A program made the position numbers and the translations under genes. A stretch of 64,000 nt of DNA from an uncultured Dehalococcoidia bacterium (GTDB lineage: Bacteria; Chloroflexota; Dehalococcoidia; Lucifugimonadales; CATQGZ01): assembly GCA_958295685.1 (NCBI GenBank), contig OY282365.1, forward strand, positions 1,302,001 through 1,366,000. Direction: 5' to 3'. The notes under the pieces are model-generated. The model did not search any database and was not told the DNA's origin. It saw only the letters and a program-made list of their open reading frames with translations. How positions within the stretch are numbered: the stretch's first letter is position 1; every line of letters begins with the position of its first letter. Shown piece after piece: positions 7,242 to 15,034 of this stretch.

Positions 7242-7657
7242 TGGATAATCTATCGCCTGAAGACCGCAAGAAGAACATGTCGCGCATCCGCTCCCGCGGT
7301 AACCGCTCAACAGAGCGGAGGCTTCGCAGTTCGTTAGTCGGGGCAGGCATAGCAGGTTTCAAGATGCATGTCACGTCGCTCCCCGGCAACCCTGATTTCT
7401 CTTTCCCAGATCAAAAAATCGCTGTATTTGTTGATGGATGCTTCTGGCATGGATGCCCGATATGCTATGTCCGCCCGAAATCAAACCGGTCATACTGGGA
7501 TTCAAAGATTGCACGAAACAAGGTTCGAGATGCTGAATCAGATTCCGAACTTCAAGATATAGGATGGAGACCCATCCGAATATGGGAACATACTATTAAG
7601 CATCCACCAGAAGCTCGTAGTATCGTGTCTGAAGCGTTAGGCCAAGAGGTGCTGTGA
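7241..7657 (+). CDS. vsr: Very short patch repair endonuclease Vsr
   Basis: A 138-residue mismatch endonuclease that nicks at T:G mismatches produced when 5-methylcytosine deaminates. Family signatures are present: KNMSRIRSRGNRSTE at the N-terminus, SLPGNPDFSF with the metal-binding Asp, FVDGCFWHGCP with the zinc/active-site His and Cys residues, and the C-terminal IRIWEHTI. The length is typical. The start overlaps the stop of the endonuclease gene (TGATG), so translation is coupled. Presence beside a C5-methylase is the standard context. Confidence 0.93.
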   Translation: MDNLSPEDRKKNMSRIRSRGNRSTERRLRSSLVGAGIAGFKMHVTSLPGNPDFSFPDQKIAVFVDGCFWHGCPICYVRPKSNRSYWDSKIARNKVRDAESDSELQDIGWRPIRIWEHTIKHPPEARSIVSEALGQEVL

Positions 7658-7660
7658 CCG

Positions 7661-7837
7661 ATGACTGAAGAAGTCTTGTTCGCCGACGATCCTAAGAACA
7701 GAGACCTGACCATGGTGAAGGTCTGCGATACATGCGGGCGTAAGTATCACCCAAGAAGAAACAGCTATCAACTGACGAGCCGGTACTGTAGCCAGAACTG
7801 TGCGCGTGAAGCTCGCAGGGGCCCAGGTAGAGGCTGA
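7661..7837 (+). CDS. Small zinc-ribbon protein, 58 residues
   Basis: Starts MTEEVLFADDPKNRD three bases after the Vsr stop. It contains CDTCGRKYHPRR and RYCSQNCARE, a C-x2-C...C-x3-C zinc-binding pattern like the MYM/HNH-type ribbons often found in restriction islands. The tail is basic (REARRGPGRG). It has the same strand and the same relaxed codon use as the restriction genes, so it is probably the last gene of that operon. Possible roles are a DNA-binding helper or controller. No helix-turn-helix is present, so it is not an ordinary C protein. Confidence 0.6.
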   Translation: MTEEVLFADDPKNRDLTMVKVCDTCGRKYHPRRNSYQLTSRYCSQNCAREARRGPGRG

Positions 7838-7866
7838 AAGGGGTTGGCCTGCCCCCATCGCGCCCC

Positions 7867-8961
7867 CTAAAGGTCCCTCAGCGGAAAGCGTATCGGAACG
7901 CTGCCGGACGCCTGAGACTGAAGCATCCCCAGAATGACCGCCAGCGACTTGCGAGCCTCCCTCGGCGGGGAAGCCGTCCCGCTCCCCGTCTCGATCGCGC
8001 GAATCAGATCCGCCACCGCCGCCGGAGTGTCGCTGCGCTCCGTCATCGGCCACGGAAGATTACGCCGAGACATCGTCAACGGGAATATCTCCGTAACCTC
8101 CTCCCACACCTCCGCGCTCTGGTTGTTCACACGCAAACGCCCATTCTCCGCGTACACGTCCAACTCGAACTCAGCCGTCGTCCGCTTCGATATGTTGATG
8201 AAGATCCGAACCCCGCTGTCCATCTGCGCCAGACCGCTCCCCCCAGGATCCAACCCCGGATCACGACCTCCGTCCCCCGCGTACCGAGGCCCGTAATCCT
8301 CGTGCTCCTCGTCCAAAACCCCAATCACCCACTCCGGCTCCCCGCCCGCGTACCACACCGCCGCGTCGATCAGGTGAGACCCGTTCCGGAACAGCATCGA
8401 CCGAGGCCCACCGTAGCTCGCCACGATCCGACGAGCAGCCCCCAGAGGCCCGTCCCACAACTGCGCCCGCGCGCGGTTCCAGTGAGGACGATACCGCCGA
8501 AGATAATCCACGGTCATCGCCACCCCGTGACGCTCGCACACCGCTATCATCCGGTCGGCCTCCGCAAGCGTCGTCGCCATCGGCTTCTCGCACAGAATCC
8601 CGCGAACCCCAGCGCCAGCCGCCGACTCCACTATCCCAGCGTGCAGATGATCGGAGGTCGCCACACCCAGCAGATCGATATCCTCCTCCGAAAACATCTC
8701 CTCGTAGTCGGAGTACACGCGAACCCCCGGCCACACCGACCCATAATCCGAGAGAAACTGCGCGCAGGCCTCCTCCCTCAGGTCGCACACCGCCGCCACC
8801 TCCACGCCGGGCGTCACCGCGAACGCCGACGCGTGAGACACCGACGCCGCCACCACGTCGTGCCCCCACTCTATCCCCATCCCAGTGTGATAAGGCCCAG
8901 GCGGAAGCGCCCCGCCGCCCATGCCGCCGAGACCGACTATCGCCGCTCGGTACCTCGTCAT
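7867..8961 (-). CDS. Gfo/Idh/MocA-family oxidoreductase
   Basis: A 364-residue NAD(P)-dependent dehydrogenase of the glucose-fructose oxidoreductase/inositol dehydrogenase family. The Rossmann loop is VGLGGMGG near the N-terminus, the signature CEKPMATTLAEAD contains the conserved EKP, and the second domain holds SHLIDAAVWYAGGEP with the conserved H-x3-D. The substrate is probably a sugar, cyclitol or related polyol and cannot be told from sequence. It lies 33 bp downstream of a second family member on the same strand, probably as a two-gene operon. There is an Asp/Gly-rich loop (GDGGRDPGLDPGG) around residue 230-245. Confidence 0.88.
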   Translation of the reverse strand: MTRYRAAIVGLGGMGGGALPPGPYHTGMGIEWGHDVVAASVSHASAFAVTPGVEVAAVCDLREEACAQFLSDYGSVWPGVRVYSDYEEMFSEEDIDLLGVATSDHLHAGIVESAAGAGVRGILCEKPMATTLAEADRMIAVCERHGVAMTVDYLRRYRPHWNRARAQLWDGPLGAARRIVASYGGPRSMLFRNGSHLIDAAVWYAGGEPEWVIGVLDEEHEDYGPRYAGDGGRDPGLDPGGSGLAQMDSGVRIFINISKRTTAEFELDVYAENGRLRVNNQSAEVWEEVTEIFPLTMSRRNLPWPMTERSDTPAAVADLIRAIETGSGTASPPREARKSLAVILGMLQSQASGSVPIRFPLRDL

Positions 8962-8994
8962 GTCACCCCTCCGGATTCCCGCCGAAGCCCCGAC

Positions 8995-10065
8995 TCAGCC
9001 TCCGGCGCCCCATTCCGACCTGACCGTGGCGACCCGCCGACCCGTCCGCGAAGACTCCTGCGCCGCCCCGACGATCTCCAGAACCCGCAGCGCGTCCACC
9101 GCAGTCACCGCCGATGGCCTGCCCCCACGAAAAGAAGCGATGAAGCGGCGAATCGCCGCCTGGCCGTCCCCGTTCTCATACCCACCCACGTCGTCCGTCT
9201 CGAACCTCAAAACCCGCGTCACACCGCCCGCCCAATCGGAACGGACGCTCCGAACCGTCACCTCCCCGCCCATGTAGTCCCACCGCAGCCACCCCTCGTC
9301 ACCCCGAAGCCCAAAGAAAAGCTGATGCGGCGTCCGGTCCAGCACGTAAGAACAGTGCAAACTGCCGATCATCCCGTTGTCGAACCGCATCGACAACGCC
9401 GCCGTGTCCTCCACGTCGATCTCCGCTCCACTCAGCGTCCCCAGAGTCGCCGAAACCTCCACCACCTCCGCAGACGTCGACCAGCGCATGAAGTCCAGCC
9501 AGTGGCACCCCAGCCAGTGCAGTATCCCGCCCCCGCTACGCTCCGCGCTGAACATCACGTGGCCAGGCCCCCGAGACCCAACGCTCGTCGTAATCCAACT
9601 GGCCTCCACCGACACCAAGCGGCCCAAGACGCCGGCCTCCACCATCTCCCTGATCGCCATCCCGGCAGGCGACACCCGCCGCGTGTAGCCCGTCGCAAAC
9701 TCCACCCCGCTCCTGCGAATCGCCTCGATCGCAGGCAGAAACTCCTCCGCGCTCCGGGCGCAGGGCTTCTCCGCAAGCACGTGAACCCCAGCCTCAGCGG
9801 CCCTCGCAATCAACGACGGCGTCACGTCGTTCGGCTGCGTTATGACCACCGCCTCCGGCCTCTCCTCACGCAGCATCTCGTCGAAATCCCCATACACCCC
9901 CACCCCGGCAGCCCCCGCCGCCGCCGCGAGACGACCCGCGGCCTCGGGTTCAGGATCGTAGAGAGCCGACAACTCCACCTCGGGCATCAGAAGAAGACTC
10001 TCGATATAGCCGTCCCCGTGCGGGTAGCACACCCCCGCGTGGGCAAATCGTACGCGCTCACCCAT
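8995..10065 (-). CDS. Gfo/Idh/MocA-family oxidoreductase, atypical nucleotide loop
   Basis: A 356-residue protein of the same family. The EKP motif (VLAEKPCARSAEEF), the region FATGYTRRVSPAGMAIREMV and the GGGILHWLGCHWLDFMRW segment are clear. The N-terminus (VRFAHAGVCYPHGDGYIESL) lacks the usual GxGxxG dinucleotide loop, so cofactor binding may be altered. It is first in the operon with the gene at 7867. Substrate unknown. Confidence 0.85.
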   Translation of the reverse strand: MGERVRFAHAGVCYPHGDGYIESLLLMPEVELSALYDPEPEAAGRLAAAAGAAGVGVYGDFDEMLREERPEAVVITQPNDVTPSLIARAAEAGVHVLAEKPCARSAEEFLPAIEAIRRSGVEFATGYTRRVSPAGMAIREMVEAGVLGRLVSVEASWITTSVGSRGPGHVMFSAERSGGGILHWLGCHWLDFMRWSTSAEVVEVSATLGTLSGAEIDVEDTAALSMRFDNGMIGSLHCSYVLDRTPHQLFFGLRGDEGWLRWDYMGGEVTVRSVRSDWAGGVTRVLRFETDDVGGYENGDGQAAIRRFIASFRGGRPSAVTAVDALRVLEIVGAAQESSRTGRRVATVRSEWGAGG

Positions 10066-10579
10066 ATAACCGCCCTCCTCGATTCCATCTCAGGGATCGG
10101 GTCGACCATACCCAACACGGCGCTCGGAGCCGAGCCGACCATCAGGACGGTGTTTTCGGTAACTGCCGGCCGACCCCCGTCCCTGCCTCCTCGATTCTGC
10201 CGACCGGTCCCCTGTCCCTGCCCCTCCTCGATTCTGCCGACCGACCCTCGCCCCTGCCCCTCCTCGATTCTGCCGACCGACCCTCGCCCCTGCCCCTCCT
10301 CGATTCTGCCGACCGACCCGCGTCCCTGCCCGCCCCACGCGACGCAGACAGCTTACCCGGAATCGCCCCGATTGCAAACACACACACACCACTCATCGCT
10401 CCCCTCCGGCAGGGGGTCTGGGGGCCACTCTCCACTCTCCACTCTCCACTGCCCACTGCCCACTGTTCTCCCCCTCCGGCAGAGGGTCTGGGGGTCACTC
10501 TCCACTCTCCACTCTCCACTCGCCACTCTCCACTCTCCACTCGCCACTCGCCACTCCCTCTGTGATAAAATGCGCTCCC
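10066..10579. repeat. Repeat-filled intergenic region
   Basis: Between about 10,170 and 10,335 a 36-bp unit (CGATTCTGCCGACCGACCCT then CGCCCCTGCCCCTCCT) is repeated about four times. From about 10,428 to 10,560 there are long runs of CCACTCT/CCACTCG heptamers, interrupted by two copies of CCCCTCCGGCAGNGGGTCTG. That last phrase resembles the interior of the MITE-like elements. No coding potential other than repeat translation is seen. A -10-like GATAAAAT at 10,564-10,571 sits just before the next gene. Confidence 0.8.
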
Positions 10580-11353
10580 ATGGACATCGTGTTCGACAAA
10601 GGAAGCAGCGAGTCCCCCCGGGGCCACGCCCTCCTCTTCTTCAGAAGCCCGGACGACCCCGACGAGATATGGGCCAGCTACCTCGTCATGCTGCCCATCA
10701 ACGTCGACGTCTCCAAATACGTCCCGCCCTTCCTCATGGCTCAGGTCGCCGACCTCAGCCCAAAAGACCTCTCCAACTTCGTCTTCCCGCCGGTGCCCGA
10801 AAAAGTCGGCAGGTACGAGAAAATCGAGAAAATCGCCGAAATCCGCGGCGACGACCTCCTGTTCTGCGGAACGGTCGACGTGACAGACGTCGGCGCCGCG
10901 ATGATGCGCGTGAGCGAGGCCGTACAGTCTTACGCCTCCCTCTACGAAAAAATCGCGCCCTCGGCCGAACAGGAACCCGAATCCCACGAAGACCAGGCGG
11001 GCGGCTTCAGCGTCTCCGAGGTCCTGTACGAATTCATGAGCGACGGCGAAAAACTCGGCGAGCTGACCAAGCTGGTCGGAAAACTCCGATACGCCGTAGA
11101 GGGCGGAGAGTCAGCCCTCGCCCGAGAGGCCGAGTCCGACATCCAGATGCTCGGCAGGCAACTGTCCGACAACCACCAGATACCCCGCATAGTGGACGCC
11201 GCCAAGTCCGGCGGCAACCACGCCGAACGACTGACAGACCTCTTCCTGAAGCGCTCCTTCCACCTCGTCCAAGAAGAATACGTGAAAGTGGGCAAGGTCG
11301 AAGCGGAGATCAGAGCCATCGAGGCCGAAGACGCCTCCCCTGCCGAGGGCTAG
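10580..11353 (+). CDS. Conserved-looking hypothetical protein
   Basis: A 257-residue soluble protein that I do not recognise. The N-terminal half starts MDIVFDKGSSESPRGHALLF and contains YLVMLPINVDVSKYVPPFLM. The C-terminal half is helical (KLGELTKLVGKLRYAVEGGE and KRSFHLVQEEYVKVGKVEAE). There is no signal peptide or membrane segment. The frame is open from 10,562, but ATG 10,580 is only about 9 bp after a TGTGATAAAAT box, which suggests a leaderless or near-leaderless start. The stop codon lies inside the first copy of a 49-bp tandem repeat. Confidence 0.7.
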   Translation: MDIVFDKGSSESPRGHALLFFRSPDDPDEIWASYLVMLPINVDVSKYVPPFLMAQVADLSPKDLSNFVFPPVPEKVGRYEKIEKIAEIRGDDLLFCGTVDVTDVGAAMMRVSEAVQSYASLYEKIAPSAEQEPESHEDQAGGFSVSEVLYEFMSDGEKLGELTKLVGKLRYAVEGGESALAREAESDIQMLGRQLSDNHQIPRIVDAAKSGGNHAERLTDLFLKRSFHLVQEEYVKVGKVEAEIRAIEAEDASPAEG

Positions 11354-11572
11354 ACCGTCCTGATGTCCAGAACCCCAATCGCGCCTCCCATGCCGAGGGC
11401 TAGACCGTCCGATGTCCAGAACCCCAATCGCGCCTCCCATACGAGGGCTAGACCGTCCGATGTCCAGAACCCCAATCGCGCCTCCCATGCCGAGGGCTAG
11501 ACCGTCCGATGTCCAGAACCCCAATCGCGCCTCCCATGCCGAGGGCTAGACCGTCCGATGTCCAGAACCTGC
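11343..11572. repeat. 49-bp tandem repeat beginning in the stop codon of a gene
   Basis: About four and a half copies of a unit starting CTAGACCGTCCGATGTCCAG and ending CGCCTCCCATGCCGAGGG, period about 49 bp. One copy has lost a few bases (CCCATACGAGGG). The first copy supplies the TAG stop of the upstream gene, so the array grew from the gene end outward. Confidence 0.85.
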
Positions 11573-11628
11573 CATGAGTAACAGCCATTGAACACACCTA
11601 CGACGTAGCCACTATCGTCGAGAGCATC

Positions 11629-12120
11629 ATGTCCTCCCATGTGGAACAGCCATTGAACACATCTACCGGAGCGGTACTCGCGCTCGCACTGGCCCTCCTG
11701 CTCTTGGCGGGCGCCGCCTGTCTGACTACGACGGAAGTCGGCGAGCCGACCGACCCGTCGCCGACCGTCGAGACCCCGACACCCCCGGTAGCCATGGCCG
11801 CCGTCACCGGCACCATCACCTACCGAGAGAGGATAGCCCTCTCCCCGGACGCTGTGATCGAGGTTGTCCTTGCAGACGTCTCCTTAGCAGACGCCCCCTC
11901 CGTCACCATAGCCCAACAGACCATCACCAACCCCGGACAGGTCCCCGTGCCCTTCAGAATCGAATACGACCCCGCCGTCATCGACGAGCGCAGAACCTAC
12001 GGACTACTCGTGCGCATCATGGAAGGCAACCGGCTCGCCTTCATCAACGACACCGCCTACGACGTCATCACCGGAGGCAGACCCACCAGCGTGGACATGG
12101 TCCTCGTCAAAGTCGAGTAG
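11629..12120 (+). CDS. YbaY/YscW-type lipoprotein
   Basis: A 163-residue lipoprotein. The signal peptide is hydrophobic (AVLALALALLLLAGAAC) with the lipidated Cys near residue 31, followed by a Pro/Thr linker. The folded domain (VTGTITYRERIALSPDAVIE through FINDTAYDVITGG) matches the YbaY/YscW/HslJ-neighbour beta-barrel family, small envelope proteins sometimes acting as pilotins or inhibitors. It stands alone in a repeat-rich region, and no partner is evident. Confidence 0.78.
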   Translation: MSSHVEQPLNTSTGAVLALALALLLLAGAACLTTTEVGEPTDPSPTVETPTPPVAMAAVTGTITYRERIALSPDAVIEVVLADVSLADAPSVTIAQQTITNPGQVPVPFRIEYDPAVIDERRTYGLLVRIMEGNRLAFINDTAYDVITGGRPTSVDMVLVKVE

Positions 12121-12244
12121 CCGCCCCCACGAGTGTTCCTGCCCGTGGCCTCGGTCGTGGTAGCTGACCTTCCTCTCGGCCAACCGCACTGTTCAAAATC
12201 GAGTAACAGTTCAGACCCTGTGAGGTCCGAAGGGGGAATCCCCC

Positions 12245-12273
12245 TTGACAACAGCGAACTCCTGTACTACATT
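12245..12273 (+). promoter_or_regulatory. B1 promoter
   Basis: TTGACA 12,245-12,250, 17-bp spacer, TACATT 12,268-12,273. The spacer (ACAGCGAACTCCTGTAC) is nearly identical in B2, B3 and B4 and is related to the spacer of the A cassettes (ACCACGAACCGCTGTGC). Confidence 0.7.
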
Positions 12274-12686
12274 GTCCACGTGAAAGTAGCCCACCCAGCA
12301 ACAGCCCTGAAGACCCGTAACTGTTCAGCGTGAGACCCGAAGGGGAAATCCAGAGGGGTTCTCCCCTCTGGCAGCGAGTCTGGCTACACGCCCGACGTTG
12401 ACCAATCCTCGACTTCGGTTCTCCCCTCTGGCAGGGGATCCGGGCCCGCCCGTCGGTGGTGGTAGAGACAGGGCCCGGGTTCTCCCCTCTGGCAGGGGGT
12501 CTGGGCCCGCCCGTCGGTGGTGGTAGAGACAGGGCCCGGGTTCTCCCCTCTGGCAGGGGGTCTGGGGGCTTTGCCCCCAGTTTCCAAATGGGCGGGCGGG
12601 TGGGAAAACCAGCCCGTCCGCTTATCAGGACTACGCTGATCGAAAGGCCTCATCAACTCTGAACAGTTACCCAAGGGGAATCCCCC

Positions 12687-12715
12687 TTGACAACGACGAA
12701 CTCCTGTACTATATT
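12687..12715 (+). promoter_or_regulatory. B2 promoter
   Basis: TTGACA 12,687-12,692, 17-bp spacer, TATATT 12,710-12,715. The downstream ORF is cut short by the next MITE end (reads ALKTRNCSA then stop). Confidence 0.65.
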
Positions 12716-13069
12716 ATCCACGTGGAAGCAGCCCACCCAGCAACAGCCCTGAAGACCCGTAACTGTTCAGCGTGAGACCCGAAGGGGAAATCCAGAGGGG
12801 TTCTCCCCTCTGGCAGCGAGTCTGGCTACACGCCCGACGTTGACCAATCCTCGACTTCGGTTCTCCCCTTCTGGCAGGGGGTCTGGGCCCGCCCGTCGGT
12901 GGTGGTAGAGACAGGGACCGGGGTTCTCCCCTCTGGCAGGGGGTCTGGGGGCTTTGCCCCCAGTTTCCAAATGGGCGGGCGGGTGGGGAAACCAGCCGTC
13001 CGCTTATCAGGACTACGCTGATCGAAAGACCTCATCAACTCTGAACAGTTACCCAAGGGGAATCCCCCC

Positions 13070-13098
13070 TTGACAACGGCGAACTCCTGTACTACATT
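13070..13098 (+). promoter_or_regulatory. B3 promoter
   Basis: TTGACA 13,070-13,075, 17-bp spacer, TACATT 13,093-13,098. It leads into the iteron array at 13,143. Confidence 0.7.
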
Positions 13099-13142
13099 GT
13101 CCACGTGAAAGCAGCCCACCCAGCAACAGCCCTGAAGACCCC

Positions 13143-13208
13143 TGTTCCACAAATCGTCCCGGAACTGCTCCGGTTCCGTTCCCAAATGCCCCAACATTGT
13201 CCCACGAA
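13143..13208 (+). repeat. Iteron array B3, about six units
   Basis: Imperfect units of 10-12 bp built on TGTTCCACAAA, TCGTCCCGGAAC, TGCTCCGGTTC and TGTCCCACGAA. They are followed by the conserved AACCCTCAGCTACGAGATGG and then GGAACA, the inverse of TGTTCC. Confidence 0.7.
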
Positions 13209-13448
13209 TTCGAACCCTCAGCTACGAGATGGAACAAATGGAACAGTTTTCGGCGAGAACCGCAGGCCGCGACCGCCCTGCGCTTGCAGACAGAGAGACC
13301 TCATCAACTCTGAACAGCTACCCCCCCACTGCCCACAACGCGCGCAGGGGCCGCGGGGCTACTTCACCATGATGGGGGTCACCCCGGAGGCGGGCCTCGA
13401 CGGGATGATCGATGCGGGGGCGGAACTCACGAGCGCCGAACGAGCGGC

Positions 13449-14096
13449 CTACTCCACCTTCTCGGCGAAGTTTATCTTCCACTCCCCCGCGCGCCTCACG
13501 AAGCCCATCCTGACCCTGTCGGGTGGCGCAGTCTCCATCAGGGCCGCGGGCTGTATGTCCAGGCCCCTGACGTCGAGCATCATCTCACCCTCGTCTGGCG
13601 AGGTCAGCCTGGGAGGGCTCCCCTCCGTCACCTCTACATCCACCACGATGAAGGCGCGCCGTCCGAGGTCTCTCACTATCTTGGACTCCCGCTCCAAGCC
13701 GTAGTCGTGCTCCAGGAAGGACAGGACGAGATCCACGTCATTCTCGTTGTAGGCTGTCCAGTAGTCAGCCGACAGCCGGCGCATCGCCTCCGCGTCTTCG
13801 GACGAGATCGACGGGGCGGGCATGGGGGTGGGCGTCGCGGGCTCGCCAGACCCACCGCACGAGACGAGTACCAGAGCCGCTCCGACCAAAATCCCCCATC
13901 CGATTCGGACAAGCGGCTTGGGAGACTGCTTCCCAGGGCACGAAGGTGCCCCTCGCCGAGGACGGACTCCGGCTCTCGCCAGAACGACGGAGGCGAGGGA
14001 TTCGGGTCCGATAGTGATGATCGACAAGATGCACACGTCAGACCTGCCAGTCGTTATCTGACAGGTAATATACACCCTGACCGCTGGCTGAGACAC
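13449..14096 (-). CDS. Lipoprotein with NTF2-like domain
   Basis: A probable lipoprotein. The hydrophobic segment WGILVGAALVLVSCGG carries a lipobox Cys, followed by a Pro/Thr linker. The rest (DYWTAYNENDVDLVLSFLEH through VRRAGEWKINFAEKVE) looks like an NTF2/SnoaL-type cone fold of unknown ligand. The start is uncertain: the longest frame begins at GTG 14,096, but no ATG lies close to the signal peptide. Candidates downstream of a TATATT box near 14,065 are GTG at about 14,037 or TTG shortly after. It is convergent with nothing and lies upstream of a permease gene on the same strand. Confidence 0.65.
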   Translation of the reverse strand: MSQPAVRVYITCQITTGRSDVCILSIITIGPESLASVVLARAGVRPRRGAPSCPGKQSPKPLVRIGWGILVGAALVLVSCGGSGEPATPTPMPAPSISSEDAEAMRRLSADYWTAYNENDVDLVLSFLEHDYGLERESKIVRDLGRRAFIVVDVEVTEGSPPRLTSPDEGEMMLDVRGLDIQPAALMETAPPDRVRMGFVRRAGEWKINFAEKVE

Positions 14097-14121
14097 CTGT
14101 TATCGGCGTGTCTGGAGAAAC

Positions 14122-15015
14122 TTACAGCCCGCGTCTGAGTCTGGGGTCCAGGGCGTCCCTGAGACCGTCTCCCACGAGATTGATTGCCAGCACCGTGAGG
14201 AACAGGAACAGGCCCGGGAAGAAACTGACCCATACCGCGGCCTGGAGATACCTCTGACCGCCGGACATGATGTTGCCCCAGGTCGGGGTGTATGGGGCGA
14301 CGCCGGCCCCCAGATAGCTCAGGGCGGCCTCGGTCATCACGGCCCCCGCGAAGTAGAGCGTCGCCGCCACCATCACCACACCAAAGGTGTTGGGGGCGAT
14401 GTGTACGAACAGGATCCGCGGGACCGAGGCCCCGACGGCTCTGGCCGCTTCGACAAACTGCTGCTCCCTGAGGCTCAGCACCTGCCCCCTGACGAGCCTG
14501 ACCATCCTGGGTGTGTCTACGGAGATGATCACGATGATGACGTTCTGCACGCTTCCGCCGAGCACGGCGATCATCGCGAGGGCGAGCATGAGGGTGGGAA
14601 ACGCCATCATCGCGTCTGCCAGCCGCATCACGAGGTCGTCGAGCCTGCGATAGTACCCGGCCACCAGCCCGATCACCACTCCGATGACCGCAACACTCAC
14701 GGCTACGGTGATACCGACAAACAGGGAGACTCTCCCGCCGTACAAGGTACGGTCGAACACGTCCATACCCAGGTTGTCCGTCCCGAAGAAGTGCCTGGCC
14801 GACGGCGCCTGGAGGCGCTCGAGGGTGTTGGTGCGTGTGGGGTCCGTGCGGGCTATCAACGGGGCAAGAACTGAGGCCGAGCTCACCAGTACCAGGAATA
14901 TGAGGCCGGAGAGCATATACCGGTTCCTGCTCAGCGGCCGCCACGTCGCGCGCAGCATTCGTGAGGCGCGCGTCACTGAGTCCGGCCGCTCCCGATGCCC
15001 TATCGCCGACGCCAC
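14122..15015 (-). CDS. dppC: Peptide/nickel-type ABC transporter permease (DppC-like)
   Basis: A 297-residue inner-membrane permease. The N-terminal region (MLSGLIFLVLVSSASVLAPL) is followed by HFFGTDNLGMDVFDRTLYGG, the typical DppC/OppC entry, then several membrane segments and the EAA loop (EAARAVGASVPRILFVHIAP). The end ETLPTWG-like segment reads TPTWGNIMSGGQRYLQ, then NLVGDGLRDALDPRLRR, the family C-terminus. It is third in a minus-strand set: binding protein, DppB-like permease, this gene. No ATPase genes adjoin, so the ATPases must be encoded elsewhere. Confidence 0.92.
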   Translation of the reverse strand: MASAIGHRERPDSVTRASRMLRATWRPLSRNRYMLSGLIFLVLVSSASVLAPLIARTDPTRTNTLERLQAPSARHFFGTDNLGMDVFDRTLYGGRVSLFVGITVAVSVAVIGVVIGLVAGYYRRLDDLVMRLADAMMAFPTLMLALAMIAVLGGSVQNVIIVIISVDTPRMVRLVRGQVLSLREQQFVEAARAVGASVPRILFVHIAPNTFGVVMVAATLYFAGAVMTEAALSYLGAGVAPYTPTWGNIMSGGQRYLQAAVWVSFFPGLFLFLTVLAINLVGDGLRDALDPRLRRGL

Positions 15016-15034
15016 TACGGACTCTCCGGTCTCA

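Larger units (their letters stand above)
12203..13321 (+). mobile_element. Nested MITE-like elements and B cassettes B1-B3
   Basis: Alternating modules. MITE-type ends GTAACNGTTCAG at 12,203, 12,317 and 12,759 pair with CTGAACAGYTAC ends at 12,670, 13,052 and 13,321. Between them lie three copies of the B cassette 5' part (promoters at 12,245, 12,687 and 13,070, each followed by the ORF start (V)xxAHPATALKT). Only B3 continues into iterons. The MITE interiors carry two or three copies of CTCCCCTCTGGCAGGGGGTC and GGTGGTGGTAGAGACAGGG. No target duplication is visible at the outer ends. The layout suggests repeated insertion or unequal exchange. Confidence 0.75.

Noticed and set aside
8302..11403. 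A 1033-codon plus-strand ORF
   Set aside because: It is antisense to two clear Gfo/Idh/MocA genes and then reads through tandem repeats and, out of frame, another gene. Arg/Pro/His-rich translation typical of a high-GC shadow.
12203..13321. Single transposon with target duplication
   Set aside because: The outer flanks (AAAATCGA and CCCCCCAC) do not match; it is better read as several nested or recombined modules.
13340..13448. Gene fragment on the plus strand (GYFTMMGVTPEAGLDGMIDA)
   Set aside because: The reading is protein-like but has no start, no recognised family and runs antisense into the lipoprotein gene; left as possible debris.
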